This document shows, piece after piece, positions 17,556 to 26,743 of a DNA stretch of 64,000 nt; position 1 is the stretch's first letter; each line of letters begins with the position of its first letter. The notes under the pieces were generated by a model. That model was not told where the DNA came from and made no database searches. It saw nothing but the letters and a program-made list of their open reading frames with translations. A program made the translations under genes and the position numbers. This DNA is from J027 sp034437655 (GTDB taxonomy: Bacteria; Chloroflexota; Anaerolineae; Aggregatilineales; J027): NCBI GenBank assembly GCA_034437655.1, contig DAOTTU010000044.1:62001-126000 (forward strand). The letters run 5' to 3'.

Positions 17556-17594
17556 ACAAAAAAAAGTCTGACACGCTATTGCATGCCAGACTTT
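17556..17594 (-). terminator. Rho-independent terminator of the HU gene
   Basis: On the minus strand AAAGTCTG-g-CATGC, a four-base loop AATA, then GCGTG-t-CAGACTTT form a 13-bp stem with one internal mismatch, running straight into eight T residues. It sits 38 bases after the HU stop and separates HU from the HAD unit. Confidence 0.92.
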
Positions 17595-17632
17595 GGTGGT
17601 TTATGAATGTGTTGCAGACTACTTGCTGGGGG

Positions 17633-17929
17633 CTATTCTTCGCCCTTTACAGCCTTCTTGAGTTCTGCGCCAGCAGAAAACGCGGGTCGCTTGGTAGCAG
17701 GGATCAGCACTTTTTCTTTGGTGCGTGGGTTAACACCCCAACGCTCCTTGGCTTCACGAACTTCAAAGGTGCCGAAGCCAGTCAAAACCACACGGTTTTC
17801 TGACTGTAATGCTTCAGTAATCGTATCCAGAACAGCCTTAACGGTTTTCTGTGCTTCGCTTTTGGTGATGCCCGCTTTGTCAGCGACAGCAGAGATAAAT
17901 TCCGTTTTGTTAAGAGATTCTTTGCTCAT
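17633..17929 (-). CDS. hup: HU-family DNA-binding protein
   Basis: A 98-residue HU/IHF-type nucleoid protein that dimerises and bends DNA. It has the helical N-terminal half, the GFGTFEVRE strand and the arm sequence WGVNPRTKEKVLIPA followed by the PAFSAG turn. The usual arm R-x-GRNP is WGVNP here. The ATG at 17929 has AAGGAG ten bases upstream; the longer frame (to 18019) crosses the promoter. It is monocistronic, with a strong promoter and terminator. Confidence 0.95.
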   Translation of the reverse strand: MSKESLNKTEFISAVADKAGITKSEAQKTVKAVLDTITEALQSENRVVLTGFGTFEVREAKERWGVNPRTKEKVLIPATKRPAFSAGAELKKAVKGEE

Positions 17930-17983
17930 CGAATCATTGCTCCTTGGCATGTGAAAATGAACGTTTGTGCGCCAAATGCCGGA

Positions 17984-18012
17984 ATTGTACGCAATGATGC
18001 GCTTTCTGCCAA
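17984..18012 (-). promoter_or_regulatory. Sigma-70-type promoter of hup
   Basis: On the minus strand TTGGCA (18007-18012), a 17-base spacer and TACAAT (17984-17989), about 55 bases before the HU start codon. Confidence 0.75.
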
Positions 18013-18061
18013 GCCCCAATCTGCTTTAGAAGCAAAGTGTCTTTAATTTTAAGTCCACGAG

Positions 18062-18421
18062 CTAAGCTTTTAGCGCTGCGAGTACTGCATGGACTATTTC
18101 TGATGGCCGTACGGGTTTGGTCAAAAATTGGTCCACATTGAAGTTTAAAGCCTGTTCACGATACTGTGGAAACGCCGTAATGACGACCATCCGCACCCTG
18201 TCACCGTCAGGACGGGCGCGGATTTCGGCAAGTAATGCTTCGCCATCGAGACGCGGCATCATCATATCCAGAATCACCAGGTCGGGTGCAATTGCCGTAA
18301 AATTATCGAGCGCATCTTGCCCATCGCTGGCTTCGAAGACTTCCAGTTTTTCTCGTTCAAGGGCCGAACGATAAATTTGGCGCAGTTCTGCATCATCTTC
18401 TACAACGAGAATTCTGGGCAT
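18062..18421 (-). CDS. Receiver-only response regulator
   Basis: A 119-residue CheY-like receiver with the acidic pair in VVEDD, the phosphoacceptor Asp in LVILDMMMPRLDG, the Thr of VITAF and the Lys of FLTKPV. There is no output domain, so it must act by protein contact or phosphotransfer. It begins eight bases after the HerA-like ATPase stop and is almost certainly its cotranscribed partner. Confidence 0.9.
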   Translation of the reverse strand: MPRILVVEDDAELRQIYRSALEREKLEVFEASDGQDALDNFTAIAPDLVILDMMMPRLDGEALLAEIRARPDGDRVRMVVITAFPQYREQALNFNVDQFLTKPVRPSEIVHAVLAALKA

Positions 18422-18429
18422 TTCACCTC

Positions 18430-21400
18430 CTAGTAGTAGTCTTGCGCATCACCGGGGTTATCATAACGATACCCGTCGTCAGAATAGCGTTCCTGGCGGC
18501 GCTGGTCATAGCGGCCGGGGTCTTGCCCATAGCCAACAAAGTTGCCGCGCGGCCCGCCCTGACTTGTTTGGGGAACGGTGTATTGGTCCTGACCACCTAA
18601 CTGGTTGCTGTAGTTGTAGTTTGCCGGTGCATTACCGCGCGGGAGCTGTGCGGCAGACTGTTGCGGCGGTGCATAATTGCCGCCACCAGCAGAAGCCTGC
18701 CCGCCCGTGCCAATTGAACCCTGGCTCTGGCCCCCGGACCATGCTGGAACTGTCACCAGTTGGCCTTCGGCTTCGACAACGTACATTGGCATCCACCCTA
18801 CCCCAAACAGATCGGGGTGAATATCTTTTTTGTATGGCGTGATGCGAAATTCTTCGATCTGATTGGCTATCTGATTCCACTTCTCGTTGATGTTCGCCAG
18901 TTCACGTTCAAAGCGAGCCTGCAAGGTTTGAATATCCTGCTCTGTTTCACGCAAGACCTCGTTGCTCTCGCTGATGTCCTCACGCGCCTGGCCTTTGTAG
19001 CGCCGTGTCCGGGTTACGCGCGATAGTGTGTAAGCAGTGCGCCCTTGCAACAGGCTCAGCACGGCTTCACCCATGGTCACAAACTCTTCACGACCGAGGT
19101 CTTTGAATTCCTGTTCATCGGCACGGAGTTCGCGGGCTTCACGCCGATAACGGTCTTCAAGGCGTTCGAACTCTTTTTCATACTTGCCAGTGACTTTGCC
19201 GATTTCTTCATCGCGGGCTTCACGGGCAGCCGCAACAACCTGCGACTGGAAGTCATAATAGGACATACCCGGTACACTGTGGATTTTGAGCTGCGGATTA
19301 CGTACCAAAGAGATACCCGCTGTTTTATAGATATAGTCCACAACTTCTTTACGCAACGCTGTGATCCGCGTCCGCTCTGTCAGGCCAGATGGCAATTCGC
19401 CCCAGCCAACATTTTGTTCGAAGGGTTCATGCGACACATTAGTGGTCACAACTGGCGCGGCTTTGTGCTGATCCCAATGCACCAATCCGCCCCGGTCGAG
19501 GTCAAAAATATGGTATGCGAAGGACTCAATGGTGTTAACACCCGTTTTGCGGTCCAGATAGCGGACTTGAAGCTGTGCCAGCAGGAACGGTTTGTATACG
19601 AGTAAGTCTCCGCCGAAAGGCTCGGTGATGCGGCGGCGATACTCTTGCTCATAGCGTGCCATTGCGTGTGAAAACTGTACGATTGTTGGTAGGAAATATT
19701 CTTCAATTTGCGACGAAATCACGGGCTGGCTTTCACTATAGCCCTGTGGGTAACGGCGCTGGCGTTGTGGCGGTCCGGCTTGTTGTGCAGGTTGCATTGC
19801 AGAAGACGCATTGTGGTTAAACCCGCCGGTGTTGGCTGGATTCGCGGCAGATTGCGGTTGGCTCGGTTGGCTACTGTTACCGACTTCCCAGGCCGGCGTT
19901 GAAGGTTGTTGGGCTGGTGGTGGTGTGTAGCCACCGCTGTAGCCACCTGTCCCACCGAAGGGGTCTGGTTGCTGCTGTTGCTGCCAGGGTGCCTGCGATT
20001 GTTGTTGCTCGAACTGCTGCTGTCCATACGCCGACTGATTCCCCCAGTTTTGTTGCCCACCTTGCTGTTGACCGCCATACGGAGCCGGTGGGGGCGTGTG
20101 CGGCGCAAACCCGGAACCTGAATAGGGTGCAGATGGTGGCTGATATGTGTTGGACGGCGGCGGGGGTGGGTTATTATTCCCATAGGGAGCAGTAGGCGGC
20201 TGATAGGCCTGCCCCTGTTGGAACTGTTGCATCCCCGGGGCGCTTTCGGGCAATGAAGAGGGTGGTGGCGGTGCGCCAGCAAAACCACCTGTCGGCACTT
20301 CGGGGATCGACGGTGGTGGGGGTGCAGACGAGGCCGCAAATGGCGCAGGCGGCGGTGTATAGCCCGGTGCCTGCGACTGTTGTTGTCCACCAAAGCCGGG
20401 CGGTGGCACGTTCGGCGGTTGCGGCTGCCCGGCCTGCTGATTTGGACCTTGTTGGTGTGCAAGTTGTTGCGGGTACATGCCCGCGTTTTGAGCCTGTTGT
20501 TGCCCCCACTGTTGCTGTTGCTGGAATTGTGGCTGCTGCTGACCGTATTGACCGGGTTGCTGTTGCCATTGTCCTTGCCCCTGACGTTGTTGCTGTTGAT
20601 AGCGGGCTTGTTGTTCTAGCCGCATCAGGTTGCTGACCTGTTGCCGGGTCAGTGGGCCGCTTAAGAAAGACATCGCCCAGCGTGAATGCATCAACCGTGG
20701 ACCGCCCGACTCATGGACGTTGTTCATCACGAAGACCCGGGGCTCAACGGAACTGATCAAGTTGTTGAGGGTGTCTACATCCAACGGATTATTCACTGTC
20801 GAGGCCGTTGTCAACCCGTCGAGGACTTTCTTTTTGTCGTTTTCCGTCTGCAAACGCCCGATGAACCACGTCCCTGCATTCGTCAACCCTTTGTAATCGA
20901 GGTCGCCGGGGTTTTGCGTCGCCAAAACAGCCCCGATACCAAACGCACGCCCTTGCTTGAGCAAACGCAAGAGTGGTTCTTTGGTGGGTGGGTTGCGTGG
21001 ATAAGGCGGTAGGTGCCCGAATACCTCGTCAAAGTAGAACAAGGCTCTTAAGCTGGACGTGCCGCGCATTTGCCGCATACCCGCCAGAATACTTTCCAGA
21101 ATCAGCGTGATGATGAAGCTACGTTGCTCGTCAGAGAGGTGCGCAATATAGAAGATATTGACCCGCGGCTTATTGCCTTGCGGCGTCTGTTCAAACAAGA
21201 TCCGCTGGAAGTCAAGCGGTTCGCCTTCAAGCCAGCTCTGGAAGCTCGGCGCTGCGATAATGTTATTGAGTTCAATGGCCAGTTTAAAGCGTTCTTTTTC
21301 CGGGAAAAAAGTTTCTATGTCGAAAGCCCCCAGACGCTCGAAAGGCGGACGTTGCACCTGTAGCACAATGTCCTGCATGGTGACGTCACGACCTTGCCGC

Positions 21401-22038
21401 CATGAATATTCAAAAATGTTTGAAATCAAGACGTGTTCGCGGTCTTTAACGGGGTTGACCTTCTTCATACCAATCATGGAAAGGATGGCCGTGACCAGTG
21501 CCCGAATATGTTCACGGTGGAACTCTTCACCCCCGGCCCAGCCTTCACGCGGTGCTTTCATCTGCGCCAGAATGCTGATGGGCATCCCTGAGTCAGAACC
21601 CGGTGTATAGATGTTGAAGCGGGCGCTGTTGCGATACGTTTCGATGCGTTGGGGACCAATTCCCCAGCTATCCAGACCTTCGCGCCAGCGTTGGGCGATG
21701 TCCTGCGCGTATTCTTCGGGGCTGAGTCCACTGCGGGCCGCGTCCCCGGCGTTAATCCATGGCAAGAAGTTCTCTGGCCGCAGGTCAGAAAATGCCAACA
21801 TCAGATTCGTGATGTCGCCTTTGGGGTCGATGATAACTGATGGAATACCATCCATAATGGCTTCTTCCAGCAACGTGATACACAACCCTGTTTTACCACT
21901 ACCCGTCATCCCGACGACAACAGCGTGAGTCGTCAGGTCACGGGATTCGTAGTAGACAATTTCGTCGGTAATGGCTTGATTTTCGGGGTCATAATAACGA
22001 CCCAGGTAAAAGTTAGAAGGTGCTTCAATAAAGGGCAT
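18430..22038 (-). CDS. Large HerA/DUF87-like ATPase with low-complexity inserts
   Basis: A 1202-residue P-loop ATPase of the HerA/VirB4/TraG group. Residues 1-470 form the motor: Walker A GMTGSGKT (43-50), IIDPKGD (69-75) typical of HerA, Walker B FYFDE (334-338), and ATQNPGDL (373-380). Residues about 480-790 are a Gln/Pro/Gly/Asn-rich disordered stretch; 790-1120 is a folded helical region with a long charged coiled coil (about 960-1080); the last 80 residues are again Gly/Gln/Tyr-rich. HerA-type motors move DNA, usually with NurA, but no NurA is seen here. It heads a unit with a receiver protein. Confidence 0.82.
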   Translation of the reverse strand: MPFIEAPSNFYLGRYYDPENQAITDEIVYYESRDLTTHAVVVGMTGSGKTGLCITLLEEAIMDGIPSVIIDPKGDITNLMLAFSDLRPENFLPWINAGDAARSGLSPEEYAQDIAQRWREGLDSWGIGPQRIETYRNSARFNIYTPGSDSGMPISILAQMKAPREGWAGGEEFHREHIRALVTAILSMIGMKKVNPVKDREHVLISNIFEYSWRQGRDVTMQDIVLQVQRPPFERLGAFDIETFFPEKERFKLAIELNNIIAAPSFQSWLEGEPLDFQRILFEQTPQGNKPRVNIFYIAHLSDEQRSFIITLILESILAGMRQMRGTSSLRALFYFDEVFGHLPPYPRNPPTKEPLLRLLKQGRAFGIGAVLATQNPGDLDYKGLTNAGTWFIGRLQTENDKKKVLDGLTTASTVNNPLDVDTLNNLISSVEPRVFVMNNVHESGGPRLMHSRWAMSFLSGPLTRQQVSNLMRLEQQARYQQQQRQGQGQWQQQPGQYGQQQPQFQQQQQWGQQQAQNAGMYPQQLAHQQGPNQQAGQPQPPNVPPPGFGGQQQSQAPGYTPPPAPFAASSAPPPPSIPEVPTGGFAGAPPPPSSLPESAPGMQQFQQGQAYQPPTAPYGNNNPPPPPSNTYQPPSAPYSGSGFAPHTPPPAPYGGQQQGGQQNWGNQSAYGQQQFEQQQSQAPWQQQQQPDPFGGTGGYSGGYTPPPAQQPSTPAWEVGNSSQPSQPQSAANPANTGGFNHNASSAMQPAQQAGPPQRQRRYPQGYSESQPVISSQIEEYFLPTIVQFSHAMARYEQEYRRRITEPFGGDLLVYKPFLLAQLQVRYLDRKTGVNTIESFAYHIFDLDRGGLVHWDQHKAAPVVTTNVSHEPFEQNVGWGELPSGLTERTRITALRKEVVDYIYKTAGISLVRNPQLKIHSVPGMSYYDFQSQVVAAAREARDEEIGKVTGKYEKEFERLEDRYRREARELRADEQEFKDLGREEFVTMGEAVLSLLQGRTAYTLSRVTRTRRYKGQAREDISESNEVLRETEQDIQTLQARFERELANINEKWNQIANQIEEFRITPYKKDIHPDLFGVGWMPMYVVEAEGQLVTVPAWSGGQSQGSIGTGGQASAGGGNYAPPQQSAAQLPRGNAPANYNYSNQLGGQDQYTVPQTSQGGPRGNFVGYGQDPGRYDQRRQERYSDDGYRYDNPGDAQDYY
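19755..20600. repeat. CAG/CTG-like triplet-rich low-complexity coding DNA
   Basis: The segment encodes the Gln/Pro/Gly-rich insert of the HerA-like ATPase. It is made of imperfect GTT/GCT triplet runs (on the plus strand) and repeated PPPPS-, QPPTAPY- and GGQQQ-type peptides. It is one uninterrupted frame on the minus strand. Long frames in the other phases here are by-products of the composition. Confidence 0.85.
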
Positions 22039-22172
22039 GGTGGATTCTGCCTCAACTGTAATCTATACGGGGCAAACGACTTTCCAATCATACCACAATC
22101 TAGCACGCATATTCTACTAAATTTCGGGGGTATTGTTGATTTTATGCGGGCTGTGTCCTGAGCCTGTGAACA

Positions 22173-22202
22173 CGAAGAAAGGAGACCCGAAAGCCTCCTC
22201 TT
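22173..22202 (-). terminator. Probable terminator after aconitase
   Basis: The minus strand carries AGGAG (22195-22199) and CTCCT (22180-22184), extended by one G-T and one C-G pair around a TTTCGG loop, followed by TTCTTCG. It lies about 35 bases after the stop. The T tract is modest. Confidence 0.5.
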
Positions 22203-22233
22203 ACATTTAATGTTATGCGACTTGCAGCATGTG

Positions 22234-24972
22234 CTAGGCTGGCTGCGCACCTTCGCGGGCAAGGTTACGCAGCACGGTGTGCAAAATTCCACCGTTGCGG
22301 TAGTATTCCACCTCCACAGGCGAATCGACACGGGCCATGGCTTCAAACTCACCAGTACTGCCATCTTCACGGGTGAAGCGTACCGTCAGCATCTGGCGCG
22401 GTGTGAGGTCGTCGGGGATTTCGATGTCAAAGACCTCGTATCCGGTCAGGTTGTGTTCTTCAATCCCTTCACCATCTTTGAATTGCAGCGGTAACACCCC
22501 CATAAAGACGAGGTTGCTGCGGTGAATGCGTTCGTAGCTTTTAGCAATCACAGCCTGGATGCCAAGCAGGAGCGTGCCCTTGGCGGCCCAGTCGCGGCTG
22601 GAGCCTGTGCCGTACTGCTCGCCACCGAGTACAATCAACGGCGTGTTTTCTGCGTTGTAGCGCAGCGAAGCGTCGTAAATCGTCATCACTTCGCCAGAGG
22701 GGATATGTGTTGTCCAGCCACCCTCAGTGCCGGGAGCGAGTTGGTTGCGCAGGCGGACGTTGGCAAAGGTGCCGCGTGTCATCACCCGGTCATTGCCGCG
22801 CCGCGAGCCATAGCTGTTGAAGTCGCGCAGTTCAACGCCTTTGTCGAGGAGATACTGGGCGGCCGGGCTCTCCTTGGCGATGGAGCCAGCCGGCGAGATA
22901 TGGTCTGTCGTGATGCTGTCCCCAACTTTGACCATCACCCGTGCGCCTTCGATGCTTTCAATGGTCGGTGTTTCGGGGGTTACGTCCAAAAAGAACGGTG
23001 GCTCTTGAATATAGGTTGAGTCCTCATCCCAGGGATAGACTTCGCTTTCGATATTGGGCACAGCGTTCCAGGTTTCGTTCCCGTCGAAGACTTCGCCATA
23101 GTGTTGTTCGAACATCTCCGGCACGATGTTGGTGTCGATGAGGTCCATAATTTCCTGCTGGCTGGGCCAGAGGTCTTTCATATAGACCGGGTTGCCGTCG
23201 CTGTCTTCGCCGATGGGGTCGTTGTACATATCAATGTCGAGCGTGCCGGCCAGCGCATAGGCCACCACCAACGGCGGGGAAGCCAGATAGTTCGCCCGTG
23301 AATAGGCATGAATACGCCCTTCAAAGTTGCGATTGCCGCTCAGCACTGCGCCGACGACGAGGTCATTTTCTTTGACCGGGTTCAGAACAGGTTCTGGAAT
23401 TGGTCCAGAGTTGCCGATGCAGGTCGTGCAACCGTAGCCGACGACGTGAAAGCCAAGCTGTTCAAGGTACGGCATTAAGCCAGACTTGTTCAGGTACTCC
23501 GTTACGACCTTAGAGCCGGGGGCCAGGCTGGTCTTAACATAAGGTGGCACCTTTAGCCCTTTTTCAACGGCTTTCCTGGCAATCAAACCCGCGCCGACCA
23601 TCACGCTGGGGTTACTGGTGTTGGTGCAGCTTGTGATGGCCGCAATCACTACCGCGCCATGTTTGAGGGTTGCCTGCTGGCTACCATCTTCAGAAACATA
23701 GTCGCCTGTCGCATCGAGATGATCTTTACTCAAACCAAACCCCTTTGCACCGACTTCATTCGTTAACGCGCTGGTGAAGTCATCTTGCATGTTTTTGAGC
23801 AGTACGCGGTGATGTGGCAACTTAGGGCCGGCCATGCTTGGCTCAACGGTCGAGAGGTCAAGTTCAAGTGTATCGGTAAACATCGGGTCAGGGGTGTCGT
23901 CGGTGCGGAACAGGCCCTGTGCTTCAGTGTATTGCCGCACAAGTTCGATCTGTTCTTCGGTGCGGTTGGTGCGACGCATGTATTCGAGCGTTTCTTCGTC
24001 GGTGGGGAAGAAACCCATTGTCGCGCCATATTCAGGAGCCATATTTGCAATGGTGGCACGGTCTGGCAGGCTGATATTGCTCAAGCCGGGCCCGTAGAAT
24101 TCAACGAACTTGCCAACAACACCTTTTTCGCGCAGCATTTGTACGACGGTCAGCGTCATGTCGGTTGCGGTGACGCCTTCTTGCAGGCTACCGTGGAGCT
24201 TGAAGCCGACAACTTCTGGGGTCAACATAAACACAGGCTGCCCCAGCATAACCGCTTCGGCCTCAATTCCGCCGACACCCCAACCAAGGACGGCCAGCGC
24301 GTTAATCATCGGCGTGTGCGAGTCTGTGCCGACCAATGTATCCGGAACAGCGGTCTGTATACCATTGTCATCTTCGCGCACAATGACACCCTTGCCGAGA
24401 TATTCCAGGTTTACCTGATGCACAATCCCGGTGGCAGGTGGTACAACGCGGAAGTTGTCAAAGGCACTGCGTCCCCACTTCAAAAACTCGTAGCGTTCGC
24501 GGTTGCGGCGAAATTCAAGGTCAGCGTTCAAGCGGAGCGCATCTGGTGAGGCGAAGTAGTCCACCTGCACCGAGTGGTCAATCACGAGGTCTACGGGCAC
24601 AACCGGGTTTATGCGAGCCGGGTCACCGCCAAGCCGTTGCATCGCAGAGCGAAGCGCAGCGAGGTCAACGACGGCCGGCACACCTGTGAAGTCTTGTAAC
24701 ACGACACGCGCTGGCATAAAGGCGAGTTCATCTTCTGTACCGCCGCCATTCCAGGCTGCCAGTCGCCGCACATCGTCTTCAGTGACAATGTAGTTGTCTA
24801 TACGCCGCAGCAGGTTTTCGACCAGAATTTTGATGCTAAAGGGCAATCTATCAACGTGCCCGACGCCGTCTTCAGTAAGTTTATCGAGGCGAAAATAGTC
24901 AACAGTACCCCGGGTGGTGTTCAGTTGACTCCGTGCGCCGAATACATCTTGAGTAGGGTGAGTATTGGACAT
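22234..24972 (-). CDS. acnA: Aconitate hydratase
   Basis: This 912-residue enzyme interconverts citrate and isocitrate in the TCA cycle using a [4Fe-4S] cluster. The cluster ligands are C449 in ITSCTNTSNP and C515/C518 in GYGCTTCIGN. The N-terminal fold contains the LVGTDSHTPM substrate loop, and the C-terminal swivelling domain contains GVLPLQF and GSSRDWAAKG. Length and domain order fit the AcnA/IRP1 branch. AAGG is just before the ATG at 24972. The gene is flanked by a terminator and a divergent dehydrogenase gene, so it is probably monocistronic. Confidence 0.97.
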   Translation of the reverse strand: MSNTHPTQDVFGARSQLNTTRGTVDYFRLDKLTEDGVGHVDRLPFSIKILVENLLRRIDNYIVTEDDVRRLAAWNGGGTEDELAFMPARVVLQDFTGVPAVVDLAALRSAMQRLGGDPARINPVVPVDLVIDHSVQVDYFASPDALRLNADLEFRRNRERYEFLKWGRSAFDNFRVVPPATGIVHQVNLEYLGKGVIVREDDNGIQTAVPDTLVGTDSHTPMINALAVLGWGVGGIEAEAVMLGQPVFMLTPEVVGFKLHGSLQEGVTATDMTLTVVQMLREKGVVGKFVEFYGPGLSNISLPDRATIANMAPEYGATMGFFPTDEETLEYMRRTNRTEEQIELVRQYTEAQGLFRTDDTPDPMFTDTLELDLSTVEPSMAGPKLPHHRVLLKNMQDDFTSALTNEVGAKGFGLSKDHLDATGDYVSEDGSQQATLKHGAVVIAAITSCTNTSNPSVMVGAGLIARKAVEKGLKVPPYVKTSLAPGSKVVTEYLNKSGLMPYLEQLGFHVVGYGCTTCIGNSGPIPEPVLNPVKENDLVVGAVLSGNRNFEGRIHAYSRANYLASPPLVVAYALAGTLDIDMYNDPIGEDSDGNPVYMKDLWPSQQEIMDLIDTNIVPEMFEQHYGEVFDGNETWNAVPNIESEVYPWDEDSTYIQEPPFFLDVTPETPTIESIEGARVMVKVGDSITTDHISPAGSIAKESPAAQYLLDKGVELRDFNSYGSRRGNDRVMTRGTFANVRLRNQLAPGTEGGWTTHIPSGEVMTIYDASLRYNAENTPLIVLGGEQYGTGSSRDWAAKGTLLLGIQAVIAKSYERIHRSNLVFMGVLPLQFKDGEGIEEHNLTGYEVFDIEIPDDLTPRQMLTVRFTREDGSTGEFEAMARVDSPVEVEYYRNGGILHTVLRNLAREGAQPA

Positions 24973-25078
24973 AACCTTGCTTTCTAATGAATGGCTCTAC
25001 ATGGATAGGATGCTCGGGTTACATGAAACGTTGCATTTCTTCCCAGGCGCGCAACGACTCATGTGTCTCTCAACACCC

Positions 25079-25107
25079 ATTATAGATAAATTAATGGAAC
25101 GAATGAA
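25079..25107 (-). promoter_or_regulatory. Candidate acnA promoter
   Basis: The minus strand has a perfect TATAAT (25079-25084), with TTCATT at -35 spacing of 17 (25102-25107), a weak match. It would give a leader of about 100 bases before acnA. It is within the 264-base divergent gap to the dehydrogenase gene. Confidence 0.4.
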
Positions 25108-25236
25108 GGTATGTCTTCGGTGCTGGTGGCGCTCGAAATGTCATGATTTTGGGTAGGACAGCCAATTTCAGCTTAATGACAACCCGTTACAATTGAAAGA
25201 TCAATGAACTACAACGCAAACAACGAAAGGTTTCCA

Positions 25237-26241
25237 ATGAAAATTGCGATGTTCAGCACCAAGCCTTATGACAAGCATTTCTTCCAGGAAGCAAACAAAG
25301 ACTATGGCCATCAGATCACCTTCCTGGAGCCACGACTGACAGTCCACACCTACATGCTGGCGGATGGCTATGAAGCGATTTGTCCCTTTGTAAACGACCA
25401 ACTTGATGCGGCTGTGCTTATTCGTCTCGCACGGCGGGGGACAAAGTTGATTGCACTGCGATCCTCTGGTTTCAACAATGTTGACCTGACCGCTGCTGAA
25501 GATTTGGGGTTAATGGTCACCCGTGTTCCGGGCTATTCCCCATATTCAGTGGCAGAGCATACGGTAGGGTTGATGCTAGCCCTCAACCGTAAGATTCACC
25601 GCGCCTATAACCGTGTGCGTGATGGTAACTTTAACCTTGAAGGGTTTGTCGGCTTTGACTTTCGCGGCAAAACGGTTGGTATCATCGGCACAGGAAAAAT
25701 CGGGCGCGTTGTAATAGAGATTTTGAACGGATTGGGATGCAATGTCATTTCCTACGATCCCTACCCCAACGATGAAGCCGCTAAGCTCAGCACGTACGTC
25801 GACCTGCAAACGCTGTTCCAGACCTCTGACGTCATCAGCCTGCATTGCCCACTCACCCCGGAAACCTATCACATCATCGACAACCGCGCCCTGGCACAGA
25901 TGAAAGAGGGTGTCATGATCATCAATACCAGCCGTGGGGCGTTGATTGATACGGTGGCGGCCATTGATGCGATTAAAAGTGGGCAGGTTGGATACCTGGG
26001 GCTGGACGTCTATGAGGAAGAAAGCGACTTGTTCTTTGAAGACCTCTCTGACCGCGTGATTCGCGATGATGTCTTTTCACGGTTGCTCACGTTTCCAAAC
26101 GTCCTGGTGACGGGGCACCAGGCTTTTTTCACGCAAGAAGCATTGGCGAGTATCGCGAATACAACGCTTGCCAATGTTAAAGAGTTCAGCGAAACGGGTA
26201 GCTGCAAACATTGTGTAACAACAAGGCAAATTGCCCGCTAG
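25237..26241 (+). CDS. D-2-hydroxyacid dehydrogenase, D-lactate dehydrogenase-like
   Basis: A 334-residue NAD-dependent dehydrogenase. The dinucleotide loop is GTGKIGR (151-157); catalytic residues are R233 (NTSRGALID), a Glu in the YEEES segment near 260-262 and H294 (TGHQAFFTQEA). The N-terminal MKIAMFSTKPYDKHFF and the GHQAFFT context are characteristic of LdhA-type fermentative D-lactate dehydrogenases, which reduce pyruvate to D-lactate in the cytoplasm. The ATG at 25237 has GAAAGG seven bases upstream; an earlier ATG at 25204 lacks one. Confidence 0.88.
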   Translation: MKIAMFSTKPYDKHFFQEANKDYGHQITFLEPRLTVHTYMLADGYEAICPFVNDQLDAAVLIRLARRGTKLIALRSSGFNNVDLTAAEDLGLMVTRVPGYSPYSVAEHTVGLMLALNRKIHRAYNRVRDGNFNLEGFVGFDFRGKTVGIIGTGKIGRVVIEILNGLGCNVISYDPYPNDEAAKLSTYVDLQTLFQTSDVISLHCPLTPETYHIIDNRALAQMKEGVMIINTSRGALIDTVAAIDAIKSGQVGYLGLDVYEEESDLFFEDLSDRVIRDDVFSRLLTFPNVLVTGHQAFFTQEALASIANTTLANVKEFSETGSCKHCVTTRQIAR

Positions 26242-26279
26242 CCAGAGGTAAGAAAGCCGTGCTTGCCTGGGTCTAAGTA

Positions 26280-26308
26280 TTGACGATGCTTTCCCCACCA
26301 CGTATAAT
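26280..26308 (+). promoter_or_regulatory. Strong promoter of rplU-rpmA-rpmE
   Basis: TTGACG (26280-26285), a 17-base spacer and a perfect TATAAT (26303-26308). Transcription from about 26315 leaves a leader of roughly 100 bases. Confidence 0.8.
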
Positions 26309-26393
26309 CGCTACTCTGAATTTCCCGCTAACCAATTTTCCTCGTAGTGATGTTGTCATTGCGTACAACGATCAGCTATGGTGGTTAAAGTGA

Positions 26394-26411
26394 GAATTGG
26401 AGTCACAATTC
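26394..26411 (+). promoter_or_regulatory. Hairpin presenting the rplU ribosome-binding site in its loop
   Basis: GAATTG and CAATTC form a 6-bp stem whose six-base loop begins with the bases completing the GGAG Shine-Dalgarno site; the stem ends two bases before the rplU ATG. Such a structure could hide or expose the site, for example for feedback by a ribosomal protein. Confidence 0.4.
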
Positions 26412-26412
26412 C

Positions 26413-26727
26413 ATGTATGCAATTGTAAGGACAGGTGGTCGCCAGTACCGTGCCGAGGTTGGTGCGACAATTGACGTTGAAAAGCTCCCCTTCAACGAAG
26501 GTGACAGTGTTGAACTCGACGAAGTTCTGCTGGTTGCCCCCGAAGGCGGAGACCCGCAAATCGGCAAGCCGCTCGTTGATGGCGCAACGGTGAAAGCAAC
26601 CGTCGTAAAGCAGTTCCGTGGGCCGAAAATTTTCATCTTCAAATATAAGCCCAAGAAACGCTATCGTAAACGCCAGGGCCATCGTCAGTATTATACGCGG
26701 CTCAAAATCGAAAGTATTGATGTTTAG
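26413..26727 (+). CDS. rplU: Ribosomal protein L21
   Basis: A 104-residue 50S subunit protein with the typical MYAIVRTGGRQYRAEVG start and the basic KRYRKRQGHRQYYTRLKI C-terminus that contacts 23S rRNA. It is the first gene of an rplU-rpmA-rpmE unit behind a strong promoter; 16 bases separate it from rpmA. Confidence 0.97.
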   Translation: MYAIVRTGGRQYRAEVGATIDVEKLPFNEGDSVELDEVLLVAPEGGDPQIGKPLVDGATVKATVVKQFRGPKIFIFKYKPKKRYRKRQGHRQYYTRLKIESIDV

Positions 26728-26743
26728 CCGGAGGTAACCCAAA

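Noticed and set aside
19719..20462. 247-residue minus-strand frame and several plus-strand frames in the Gln/Pro-rich region
   Set aside because: Low-complexity triplets keep other frames open; none has a credible start or protein-like composition.
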